From Schlegelella_A sp038231215 (GTDB taxonomy: Bacteria > Pseudomonadota > Gammaproteobacteria > Burkholderiales > Burkholderiaceae_C): a DNA stretch of 64,000 nucleotides. Location of the stretch: NCBI GenBank assembly GCA_038231215.1, contig JBBRLS010000018.1, positions 1-64,000 on the forward strand, given 5' to 3'. The translations under genes and the position numbers were made by a program. Of the stretch, positions 14,611 to 23,644 are shown piece after piece (position 1 is the stretch's first letter; every line of letters begins with the position of its first letter). Below the pieces are notes generated by a model that saw only the letters and a program-made list of their open reading frames with translations, was not told the origin of the DNA and made no database searches.

Positions 14611-16317
14611 ATGAGCGACTTGACGCATGACGCTTCGGCTTTCCCTGCGCCGGCCCCGAGCGCGACGCCCGAGCGCCCGCCGCGAGCGGCCGCGACCATC
14701 GTCGTCGTGCGCGACGGAGCGAGCGGGCTCGAGGTGCTGCTGTCGCGCCGCGCCGAAGGCAGCGACTACACGAGCGGCGCCTGGGTCTTTCCGGGCGGCA
14801 TCGTCGACGCGCGTGACCGCGACGCGCACGGAGCCTGCGTCGGCCTCGACGACACCGCGGCGAGCGCAAAGCTCGGCCTGGACAGCGGCGGCCTCGACTT
14901 CTTCGTCGCCGCCATCCGCGAATGCTTCGAGGAGTCGGGATTGCTGTTCGCCCGTGCGCTCGCCGACGACGCCGTCGCGCTCGACGGTGCCGCCGTCGCC
15001 CGCCTCGTGCCTTGGCGCCATTTGCTGCATCAGCGCGAGCACGGCATCGCCGAGCTGTGCGCCAGGGAAGGCATCCGCCTCGACGCGGGCGCCCTGGTCT
15101 ACCTGAGCCACTGGCTCACACCGCTCGGCCGCGCCAAACGCTACGACACGCGCTTCTTCATCGCCGCGGCGCCGGCATCGCAGGTTGCGCTTTTCGACGG
15201 CACCGAGATGGTCGAGCAGCTCTGGATCGCGCCGTCCGAAGCGCTGGCGCGCAGCCGCACCCTGAAGCTGCTGACGCCGACGCAGAAGACGCTCGACCTG
15301 ATCGCCCGCTTCGCCGACGTCGCAGCGCTGATGGCCTGGGCCGCGGCGCCGCGCAGCGTGCCGCTGACCATGCCGCACGTCGCGCTCGGCAAGGACGGCC
15401 TGCGACCGGTGCTGCCTGACGAGCCGGCCTGGGCCGAGCTCGGCCGCATCGATCCGGCTGGCCATGGTCATGGCTCCTACGATCTCGACCCGGGCCGGGC
15501 GGTGCGCCTCTCGGAGCGGGTGATCCGCGTCACCGCGGGCAACGGCAGCATGATGACCGGCCCCGGAACCAACACCTACCTGGTCGGCGGCGGCCTTTCG
15601 AACGAATGGGCGGCGATCGATCCGGGCCCGGCCATCGACGCGCACGTCGAGGCGATCCTCGCCGCGGCCCCCGGCCCGATCACGCGCATCTTCGCGACGC
15701 ACACCCACACCGACCATTCGCCGGCCACCGTCGCGTTGAAGGCGCGCACTGGCGCGACGGTGCACGGCCTCGTGGCGCGCCATCGCGAGTGGCAGGACGC
15801 GAGCTTCGTTCCCGATGTCACCTTGACCGGCGGCGAACGCATCGAGATCGCGCCGGGGACGACGCTTGCCGCCATCCACACGCCCGGCCACGCCTCCAAC
15901 CATCTCTGCTACCTGCTCGAAGAAGAGAGGACGCTCTTCACCGGCGATCACGTCATGCAGATGTCGACCGTCGTCATCAATCCGCCCGACGGCGACATGC
16001 GCGCCTACATCGAGTCGCTTCGCTCGCTGCTCTCGCACGAGCTCGACTGGCTGGCGCCCGGCCACGGCTTCCTGATGGCCGAGCCACGCCAGGCGATGGA
16101 AAAGGTCATCGCGCACCGGCTCGGGCGCGAAGCCAAGGTGCTCGTCGCCTTGCGCGATCTCGAACCGGCATCGAGCGAGGCCCTGCTTGCGCAGGTCTAC
16201 GCCGACGTGCCTGCCAAGCTGCACCTGATGGCCATGCGCTCGCTCACCGCGCACCTGCACAAGCTGCGCGACGACGGGGTCGCCGCCGAAAGCGGCGGCG
16301 CCTGGTCGCTGCGCTGA
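14611..16317 (+). CDS. Nudix hydrolase / metallo-beta-lactamase fold fusion
   Basis: A 568-residue two-domain enzyme. Residues about 25-250 form a Nudix domain (WVFPGGIVDARD ... AAIRECFEESGLLFAR) in which roughly 26 extra residues split the Nudix box, as in NUDT19/RP2p-type hydrolases that cleave CoA and acyl-CoA. Residues about 290-560 form a metallo-beta-lactamase domain with HTHTDH, GHASNHLCYLLEE and FTGDHVM, and a C-terminal winged-helix-like tail, as in LACTB2. The start MSDLTHD at 14611 is chosen over the upstream frame, which has no family match. A role in clearing CoA esters or nucleotides is inference. Confidence 0.88.
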   Translation: MSDLTHDASAFPAPAPSATPERPPRAAATIVVVRDGASGLEVLLSRRAEGSDYTSGAWVFPGGIVDARDRDAHGACVGLDDTAASAKLGLDSGGLDFFVAAIRECFEESGLLFARALADDAVALDGAAVARLVPWRHLLHQREHGIAELCAREGIRLDAGALVYLSHWLTPLGRAKRYDTRFFIAAAPASQVALFDGTEMVEQLWIAPSEALARSRTLKLLTPTQKTLDLIARFADVAALMAWAAAPRSVPLTMPHVALGKDGLRPVLPDEPAWAELGRIDPAGHGHGSYDLDPGRAVRLSERVIRVTAGNGSMMTGPGTNTYLVGGGLSNEWAAIDPGPAIDAHVEAILAAAPGPITRIFATHTHTDHSPATVALKARTGATVHGLVARHREWQDASFVPDVTLTGGERIEIAPGTTLAAIHTPGHASNHLCYLLEEERTLFTGDHVMQMSTVVINPPDGDMRAYIESLRSLLSHELDWLAPGHGFLMAEPRQAMEKVIAHRLGREAKVLVALRDLEPASSEALLAQVYADVPAKLHLMAMRSLTAHLHKLRDDGVAAESGGAWSLR

Positions 16318-16329
16318 GCGGCTCTCGCC

Positions 16330-17490
<1,161 letters not shown>

Positions 17491-17500
17491 GTCGCGAGAC

Positions 17501-20500
17501 CTACATGCTCCGCCGATACTGCCCGCCGACCTCGAACAGCGCGTCGGTGATCTGGCCGAGCGAGCAGACGCGCACCGCGTCCATCAGCACCTCGAACACG
17601 TTGACGTTGGCGATGACGGCGCTCTTCAGGCGCTGCAGCATGGCCGGCGACTCGCCCGCGTGACGCGCATGAAAGTCGGCGAGCCGGGCGAGCTGGCTCT
17701 GCTTTTCCTCTGCCGTCGATCGCTGCAGTTCGACGTGGTCGGGCGCCGTGTCGCCGTGCGGATTGCGAAAGGTGTTGACGCCGACGATCGGGTACTCGCC
17801 CGAGTGCTTCTGCATCTCGTAGTGCATCGACTCTTCCTGGATCTTGCCGCGCTGGTAGCCGGTCTCCATCGCGCCGAGCACGCCGCCGCGCTCGGCGATC
17901 TTCTCGAACTCCGAGAGCACCGCTTCCTCGACCAGCTCGGTCAGCTCGTCGATGATGAACGAGCCCTGGTTCGGGTTCTCGTTCTTCGCCAGACCCCACT
18001 CGCGGTTGATGATGAGCTGGATCGCCATCGCCCGGCGCACGCTGTCTTCGGTCGGCGTCGTGATCGCTTCGTCGAAGGCATTCGTGTGCAATGAATTGCA
18101 GTTGTCGTAGATCGCGATCAGCGCCTGCAGCGTGGTGCGGATGTCGTTGAACTGCACTTCCTGCGCGTGCAGCGAGCGGCCGCTCGTCTGCACGTGGTAC
18201 TTGAGCTTCTGGCTGCGCTCGTTGGCGCCGTAGCGGTGGCGCATCGCCACCGCCCAGATGCGCCGCGCGACGCGGCCCATCACCGTGTACTCGGGGTCCA
18301 TGCCGTTGGAGAAGAAGAAGCTCAGGTTCGGCGCGAACTCGTCGACCTTCATGCCGCGCGCCAGGTACGCCTCGACGAAGGTGAAGCCGTTCGAGAGCGT
18401 GAAGGCAAGTTGGCTGATCGGGTTGGCGCCCGCTTCGGCGATGTGATAGCCGGAGATGCTGACCGAGTAGAAGTTCTGCACCCGGTGCTGCACGAACCTC
18501 TGTGCGATGTCGCCCATCACCTTGAGCGAGAACTCCGTCGAGAAGATGCAGGTGTTCTGGCCCTGGTCTTCCTTCAGGATGTCGGCCTGCACCGTTCCGC
18601 GCACGTTCTGCTTGACCCACCTGGCGATGTCGGCCGCTTCGCCGGCTTCCGGCTCGCGGCCTTGCTCGGCCTCGAACTTGTCGAGCTTCTGGTCGATCGC
18701 CGTGTTCATGAACATGGCCAGGATCGTCGGCGCCGGCCCGTTGATCGTCATGCTCACGCTGGTCGTGGGGCTCGTCAGGTCGAAGCCGGAATAAAGGACC
18801 TCCATGTCCTCGAGCGTGGCGATCGAGACGCCCGAATTGCCGACCTTGCCGTAGATGTCGGGCCTGAGGGCCGGGTCGTTGCCGTACAGCGTGACCGAGT
18901 CGAAGGCGGTCGACAGGCGCTTGGCCGGCATGCCGGCCGAGAGCAGCTTGAAGCGAGTGTTGGTCTTGAAGGCGTCGCCCTCGCCGGCGAACATGCGTGT
19001 CGGATCCTCGTTCTCGCGCTTGAACTCGAAGGTGCCCGCGGCATACGGAAACGCGCCAGGCACGTTGTCGAGCAGCAGCCACTTCAGGATCTCGCCGTGA
19101 TCCTCGTAGCGCGGCAGGGCGACCTTGCGGATCTTCGTCCCCGAGAGCGACGTGGAGACGAGTGCAGTGCGGATCTCGCGATCGCGCACGGTCACCACAT
19201 ATTCGTCGCCGGCGTAGGCCTGCTGCAGCGCAGGCCATTCGGCGAGCAGACGACGCGCGTTCGGGTCCAGCCGCTGCTCGCGCTCGGCGGCCAGCCCGTT
19301 GACGGCGCCGACCGCGTTCATCTTTTCCGGGTTGGCCTCGGTCAGCATGCGGCCGCTCTCGCGCAGCTGCTGGATCTCGCGCGCCAGGCGGGCCTGGGCG
19401 AGGGCGTGCTTCTTGTAGTGGCGAACCGCATCGGCGATGTCGGCCAGGTAGCGCGACCGCGCGCCGGGAACGATGGGCACCTGGTGCGTGCTGTGCCGGG
19501 TCGACGCGGCGGGCAGCGCGCCGCCGGCCCGCGCCGGCAGGCCGAGCGCGACCAGGCGCGCCAGCATCGCCTGGTAGAGCGCGGTGACGCCGTCGTCGTT
19601 GAAGCGGCTGGCCATGGTGCCGAACACCGGCATCTCGTCGGGCCGCCGGCCAAACGCCTCGCGGTTGCGCTGCACCTGCTTGGCAACGTCGCGCAGCGCG
19701 TCGGCGGCGCCCTTGCGGTCGAACTTGTTGATGGCGACGAACTCGGCGAAGTCGAGCATGTCGATCTTCTCGAGCTGGCTGGCGGCGCCGAACTCCGGCG
19801 TCATCACGTAGACCGGCACGTCGACCAGCGGCACGATCGCCGCGTCGCCCTGGCCGATGCCCGAGGTCTCGACGATGACGAGATCGAAGCCGGCCGCCTT
19901 CACCGCCGCCAGCACGTCGGGCAGGGCGGCGCTGATCTCCGAGCCGAAGTCGCGCGTCGCCAGCGAGCGCATGAAGACGCGCGGGCCGTCGTCCCACGGC
20001 GCGATGGCGTTCATGCGGATGCGGTCGCCGAGCAGCGCGCCGCCGCTCTTCCTCCGCGACGGGTCGATGCTGATGACGGCGATCTGCAAGGCATCGCCCT
20101 GGTCGAGGCGCAGGCGCCGGATCAGCTCGTCGGTGAGGCTGGACTTGCCGGCGCCGCCGGTGCCCGTGATGCCGATCACCGGCGTCTTCGCGGCGGCCGC
20201 CGAGCTGCGCAGATCGCCGAGCAGCGACGGCGCCGCGGCACCGTTCTCGATCGCCGTGATGAGCTGCGCGAGGGCGCGACGCGACGACCGACTGCTGCCC
20301 CGGATCGCATCGAGCGTGGTCGGCGCGTACGGCGACAAGTCGACGTCGCAGCGCATCATCATCTCGCCGATCATGCCGGCCAGGCCCATTCGCTGGCCGT
20401 CTTCGGGGCTGTAGATGCGTTCGACGCCATAGGCCTGCAGCTCGGCGATCTCGCTCGCCACGATGACGCCGCCGCCGCCGCCGAAGACCTTGATGTGCGC

Positions 20501-20797
20501 GCCGCCGCGCTCCCTGAGCAGGTCGACCATGTACTTGAAGTACTCGACGTGGCCGCCCTGGTAGGAGCTGATGGCGATGCCCTGCACGTCTTCCTGGAGC
20601 GCCGCCGTCACCACCTCATCGACCGAACGGTTGTGGCCCAGGTGCACGACCTCGGCGCCCATTCCCTGAAGGATGCGGCGCATGATGTTGATGGCCGCGT
20701 CGTGCCCGTCGAAGAGCGCCGCGGCGGTGACGAAGCGCACCTTGTGCGCCGGCCGGTATTGGGCCAGCGCCTTGTAGTCGGCGGAGAGTTCGGTCAT
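17501..20797 (-). CDS. icmF: Fused isobutyryl-CoA mutase
   Basis: Adenosylcobalamin enzyme interconverting isobutyryl-CoA and n-butyryl-CoA; IcmF enzymes can also act on isovaleryl-/pivalyl-CoA. The 1098-residue protein has the IcmF order: B12-binding domain (about 15-145, axial-ligand motif DGHDAAIN with His32, later HIKVFGGGGGV), MeaI-type G-protein chaperone domain (about 195-500, Walker A GTGGAGKSS, NKFD) and mutase barrel (about 540-1098, with NTRFKLLSAGMP, FDSVTLYGNDP and ISISGYHIAEAGAN-like segments). No B12 riboswitch is visible upstream. It lies between a PPK2 gene (42 bases upstream) and a CaiB-family gene (10 bases downstream). Confidence 0.97.
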   Translation of the reverse strand: MTELSADYKALAQYRPAHKVRFVTAAALFDGHDAAINIMRRILQGMGAEVVHLGHNRSVDEVVTAALQEDVQGIAISSYQGGHVEYFKYMVDLLRERGGAHIKVFGGGGGVIVASEIAELQAYGVERIYSPEDGQRMGLAGMIGEMMMRCDVDLSPYAPTTLDAIRGSSRSSRRALAQLITAIENGAAAPSLLGDLRSSAAAAKTPVIGITGTGGAGKSSLTDELIRRLRLDQGDALQIAVISIDPSRRKSGGALLGDRIRMNAIAPWDDGPRVFMRSLATRDFGSEISAALPDVLAAVKAAGFDLVIVETSGIGQGDAAIVPLVDVPVYVMTPEFGAASQLEKIDMLDFAEFVAINKFDRKGAADALRDVAKQVQRNREAFGRRPDEMPVFGTMASRFNDDGVTALYQAMLARLVALGLPARAGGALPAASTRHSTHQVPIVPGARSRYLADIADAVRHYKKHALAQARLAREIQQLRESGRMLTEANPEKMNAVGAVNGLAAEREQRLDPNARRLLAEWPALQQAYAGDEYVVTVRDREIRTALVSTSLSGTKIRKVALPRYEDHGEILKWLLLDNVPGAFPYAAGTFEFKRENEDPTRMFAGEGDAFKTNTRFKLLSAGMPAKRLSTAFDSVTLYGNDPALRPDIYGKVGNSGVSIATLEDMEVLYSGFDLTSPTTSVSMTINGPAPTILAMFMNTAIDQKLDKFEAEQGREPEAGEAADIARWVKQNVRGTVQADILKEDQGQNTCIFSTEFSLKVMGDIAQRFVQHRVQNFYSVSISGYHIAEAGANPISQLAFTLSNGFTFVEAYLARGMKVDEFAPNLSFFFSNGMDPEYTVMGRVARRIWAVAMRHRYGANERSQKLKYHVQTSGRSLHAQEVQFNDIRTTLQALIAIYDNCNSLHTNAFDEAITTPTEDSVRRAMAIQLIINREWGLAKNENPNQGSFIIDELTELVEEAVLSEFEKIAERGGVLGAMETGYQRGKIQEESMHYEMQKHSGEYPIVGVNTFRNPHGDTAPDHVELQRSTAEEKQSQLARLADFHARHAGESPAMLQRLKSAVIANVNVFEVLMDAVRVCSLGQITDALFEVGGQYRRSM

Positions 20798-20839
20798 GGG
20801 CGTCTCTTGCGGGTAGGGCGGCCTGGGCGCGAACGAACG

Positions 20840-21697
20840 CTAAGGCACCTTGAGGTTCGACAGCGACGGGTCGCCCGGGGGGTAGCGCAGCTTCAAGTCG
20901 ATCAGCGCCTTCTTGACGACGCCGGCAATCATCAGGTTGCGGTGCGTCTTCGAATCCGCCGGAACGATCGTCCACGGCGCCCAGGTCGTGCCGGTCGCGG
21001 CGACGACGGCGCTGTAGGCCGCCTGGTACTCGTCCCAGTGCTTGCGGGCTTCGAGGTCGCCGAGCGCGAACTTCCAGTGCTTGGTCGGGTCGTCGAGCCG
21101 CTCCTGCAGGCGCAGGCGCTGCTCTTCCTTCGAGATGTGGAGCAGGAACTTGAGGACGATCGTGCCGGTCTCGACCAGCATGCGCTCGAAGTCGTTGATC
21201 TGCGCGTAGCGCTGCTTCGTCTCTTCCTTCGTGATCCAGCCCTTGACGACCGGCACGAGCACGTCTTCATAGTGGCTGCGGTTGAAGAGCAGCACCTCGC
21301 CGGCGGCCGGCACCTTCTGGTGGATTCGCCAGAGATAGTCGTGTGCGCGCTCCTCGTCGGAAGGCGCCTTCCAGGCGACGGTGTGCACGCCGAGCGCGCT
21401 CATCTGGCCGAACACGCCGCGGATCGTGCCGTCCTTGCCACTCGTGTCGGTGCCCTGCAGGACGACCAGCAGCTTGAAGCGCCGGTCGGCGTAGAAGAGG
21501 TCCTGGAGCTTGTCGAGCTCGACCGCGAGCGTCGCGGCGGCCGCCTTGTCGGCCGCCTTGTCGCCCGACGAGAACGGCTTGGCATCGGAGGCGATGCGCG
21601 ACAGCTCGAACGACCTGCGCCCGCGCCGCCGGTCGCCTGCCGTTGCGCCGGCAAACTGGAAGTCGGCCAGGCGCGCGCTGCTTTTGCTTTTCGCCAA
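20840..21697 (-). CDS. ppk2: Polyphosphate kinase 2 family protein
   Basis: A PPK2 of about 285 residues that moves phosphate between polyphosphate and nucleotides. The P-loop GTDTSGKDG (about 82-90), lid region and Walker-B-type segment EVLLFNRSHYEDVLVPVV are present, as is KHWKFALGDLEAR typical of the family. The first codon is probably TTG 21697, preceded by GGTGGAGACAAC; an in-frame TTG at 21742 would overlap the palindrome at 21741-21760. It is the first gene of a likely operon with icmF and the CaiB-family gene. It may use polyphosphate to supply nucleoside triphosphates; the subclass was not determined. Confidence 0.9.
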   Translation of the reverse strand: MAKSKSSARLADFQFAGATAGDRRRGRRSFELSRIASDAKPFSSGDKAADKAAAATLAVELDKLQDLFYADRRFKLLVVLQGTDTSGKDGTIRGVFGQMSALGVHTVAWKAPSDEERAHDYLWRIHQKVPAAGEVLLFNRSHYEDVLVPVVKGWITKEETKQRYAQINDFERMLVETGTIVLKFLLHISKEEQRLRLQERLDDPTKHWKFALGDLEARKHWDEYQAAYSAVVAATGTTWAPWTIVPADSKTHRNLMIAGVVKKALIDLKLRYPPGDPSLSNLKVP

Positions 21698-21740
21698 GTT
21701 GTCTCCACCGCCGTAGAAGGCGTCGCCTCGACGCGAGGCC

Positions 21741-21760
21741 AATTGACGTATACGTCAATT
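21741..21760. promoter_or_regulatory. LiuR-type palindromic operator, with + strand promoter
   Basis: AATTGACGTATACGTCAATT is a perfect 20-bp palindrome between the divergent PPK2 and DUF4864 genes. Its core TTGACGTATACGTCAA differs at only 2 of 16 positions from the site beside the LiuR-like gene at 38640. On the plus strand TTGACG (21743-21748) is followed after 17 bases by TGTAGC, a plausible promoter for DUF4864-coaX. No comparable -10 is seen toward PPK2. Confidence 0.65.
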
Positions 21761-21860
21761 ACAAGTGTAGCGCCGTGCGCCGGGCTTTCTGGCCGGGCGG
21801 ACGACGGCAGGGTCGCTCCCGCTTTACAGTCGCGTGCTCGAACCCACCCGAGGAGCTGCC

Positions 21861-22304
21861 ATGACCCGCGTCGACCGCGCTTTCGCCAGTTTGCTGTTCG
21901 CCGTCGCGTTCGCGCTGCTCGCCGCGCCGGCGGCGCGCGCCGAGCGTGTCTCCAGCGACGATTCGAGGGCAGTCCGCGCCGTCGTCGAGGCGCAGCTCTC
22001 GGCCTTTGCCGCCGACGACGCCAAGCGCGCGTTCTCGTACGCCGCGCCGTCGATCCGCGAGATGTTCGGTACGCCCGACCGCTTCATGGCGATGGTGCGC
22101 GCCGGCTATCCGGTCGTCTACCGGCCGGCCTCGGTGGTCTTTCTCAATCCCGAACGGGTCGAGGGGCAGTTGTTGCAGGGCGTGCATCTCACCGATGGCA
22201 GCGGCGCGCTCTGGCTCGCCGTCTACCGGCTCGAGCGGCAGCCCGACAAGTCCTGGCGCATCGCCGGCTGCGACGTGCAGCCGAGCACGGGCAAGATGAC
22301 CTGA
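21861..22304 (+). CDS. DUF4864 secreted protein
   Basis: A 147-residue protein with a cleavable signal peptide (about 1-27, ending AARA) and a DUF4864 domain of the NTF2-like/SnoaL type (VRAVVEAQLSAFAADDAKRAFSYAAP, REMFGTPDRFMAMV, YPVVYRP). The family is found in proteobacterial periplasms; its function is unknown. The ATG has AGGAGCTGCC upstream. It is followed by coaX after 14 bases and is probably the first gene of that unit. Confidence 0.88.
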   Translation: MTRVDRAFASLLFAVAFALLAAPAARAERVSSDDSRAVRAVVEAQLSAFAADDAKRAFSYAAPSIREMFGTPDRFMAMVRAGYPVVYRPASVVFLNPERVEGQLLQGVHLTDGSGALWLAVYRLERQPDKSWRIAGCDVQPSTGKMT

Positions 22305-22318
22305 CCCGGGTCGAGGCC

Positions 22319-23086
22319 ATGGCCTTCCTCGCGCTCGACATCGGCAACACCCGCCTCAAGTGGGCGCTCTACAGCGCGCCCAAACCCGGCGCGGGACTGC
22401 TCCATCACGGCGCCGTCTTTCTCGAAGCGATCGACGACTTGGCCGAATCGCAGTGGCGCGCCCTACCGGCGCCCACGAGCATGCTCGGCAGCATCGTCGC
22501 CGGCGAAGGCATTCGCCGGCGCGCCGAAGCGCAGCTCGAGATCTGGGACGTCGAGCCGCGCTGGGTGGTGAGCTCGGCTTCGGCCGGCGGCGTGACCAAC
22601 GGCTACGACCATCCGACCCGGCTCGGCGTCGACCGCTGGGTGGCGCTGATCGGCGCCCGGCAGCGCATCCTGTCGCGCGGCGCACCCCGGCCGGTGCTCG
22701 TCGTCATGGTCGGCACCGCGGTGACGGTCGACGCCCTCGACGCCAGCGGGCGCTTTCTCGGCGGCCTGATCCTGCCCGGCTTCGGCCTCATGCTGCGCGC
22801 GCTCGAGATGGGGACGGCGGGATTGAAGGCTCCGACCGGCGAGGCCGTCGACTTTCCCACCAATACCAGCGACGCGCTGATGAGCGGCGGCTCCGAAGCC
22901 ATCGCTGGCGCGGTCGGTCGCATGTACCGCAAGCTCGAGAACAAGAGCGGCGAGGCGCCGGCCATCTTCATGGGCGGCGGCGCCGCGGTCAAGCTGGCGG
23001 CTATCACCGACCAGCCGGTCGAGATGGTCGAGACGCTGATCTTCGACGGCCTGCTGCACCTGCAGTCGAGGCGGCTCGCGCTCTGA
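22319..23086 (+). CDS. coaX: Type III pantothenate kinase
   Basis: Phosphorylates pantothenate, the first step of coenzyme A synthesis, in the cytosol. The 255-residue protein has the ASKHA phosphate-binding motif LALDIGNTRLKWALY at its start, the pantothenate-site motif TRLGVDRWVALIGAR, VMVGTAVTVDAL with the catalytic Asp, and GGLILPGFGLMLRAL, all hallmarks of CoaX. The start ATG 22319 is fixed by the DIGNT strand. It follows the DUF4864 gene and precedes the OsmC gene by 29 bases. Its placement beside acyl-CoA genes suits CoA demand, but that is inference. Confidence 0.96.
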   Translation: MAFLALDIGNTRLKWALYSAPKPGAGLLHHGAVFLEAIDDLAESQWRALPAPTSMLGSIVAGEGIRRRAEAQLEIWDVEPRWVVSSASAGGVTNGYDHPTRLGVDRWVALIGARQRILSRGAPRPVLVVMVGTAVTVDALDASGRFLGGLILPGFGLMLRALEMGTAGLKAPTGEAVDFPTNTSDALMSGGSEAIAGAVGRMYRKLENKSGEAPAIFMGGGAAVKLAAITDQPVEMVETLIFDGLLHLQSRRLAL

Positions 23087-23115
23087 CCGCCGACGGCCGA
23101 CGAGGAGGTTCGCGC

Positions 23116-23595
23116 ATGGCCCATCACACGGCAGAGACGATCTGGAGCCGCGGCGACGCCAGCCGCGAAGACTTCGTCGCCAACCGCTACAGCCGGCGCC
23201 ACCTGCTGCGCTTCGACGGCGGTGCCGAGCTGCCGGGATCGTCGTCGCCGCATGTCGTGCCGCTGCCGTATTCGGACGCGGCGGCGGTCGACCCGGAAGA
23301 AGCCTTCGTCGCCTCGCTCTCGAGCTGCCACATGCTGTGGTTTCTCTCGCTCGCCGCGCGCGACCGCTTCTGCGTCGATCACTACGCCGATGCGGCGACC
23401 GGCCTGCTGGCGAAGAACGCGGAGGGATGCCTGGCGATGACGGTCGTGATCCTGCATCCGTCGGTCGTGTTTTCCGGCGAGCGGATGCCGAGCCGGGCCG
23501 ACATCGAGCGGCTGCACCACGAGGCGCATGAGTCGTGCTTCATCGCCACTTCGGTGAAGTCCGAGGTGCGTTGCGAGCCGGTGTTCGCGGCCTGA
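23116..23595 (+). CDS. OsmC family protein
   Basis: A 159-residue OsmC/Ohr-fold protein. The conserved cysteine segments are visible as SLSSCHMLWFLSLAAR (Cys about 76) and ESCFIATSVKSEV (Cys about 142), which in this family form the peroxidatic pair that reduces organic hydroperoxides. It is of the YhfA/OsmC-like subgroup, so peroxidase activity is probable but not certain. The ATG is preceded by GAGGAGG. It ends with a strong palindrome (23611-23634). Confidence 0.92.
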   Translation: MAHHTAETIWSRGDASREDFVANRYSRRHLLRFDGGAELPGSSSPHVVPLPYSDAAAVDPEEAFVASLSSCHMLWFLSLAARDRFCVDHYADAATGLLAKNAEGCLAMTVVILHPSVVFSGERMPSRADIERLHHEAHESCFIATSVKSEVRCEPVFAA

Positions 23596-23596
23596 A

Positions 23597-23640
23597 GACC
23601 CTCACCCCGGCCCTCTCCCGCAAGCGGGAGAGGGGGCAAG
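23597..23640. repeat. REP-like intergenic palindrome
   Basis: CCCTCACCCCGGCCCTCTCCC followed by GC-AA-GCGGGAGAGGG makes an 11-bp perfect stem (23611-23621 with 23624-23634) and a 2-base loop. This sequence type is widely dispersed between genes in many proteobacteria. It lies between the convergent OsmC and hslU genes, where it can act as a transcription end or mRNA stabiliser. Confidence 0.85.
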
Positions 23641-23644
23641 TCGG

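Noticed and set aside
20798..21860. Cobalamin riboswitch in front of icmF
   Set aside because: No B12-box-like sequence or suitable leader is seen before ppk2 or icmF.
18167..23086. A 1639-codon open frame on the plus strand across icmF and PPK2
   Set aside because: It is the antisense shadow of icmF and ppk2 in high-GC DNA; only its last part (from 22319) is a gene, coaX.
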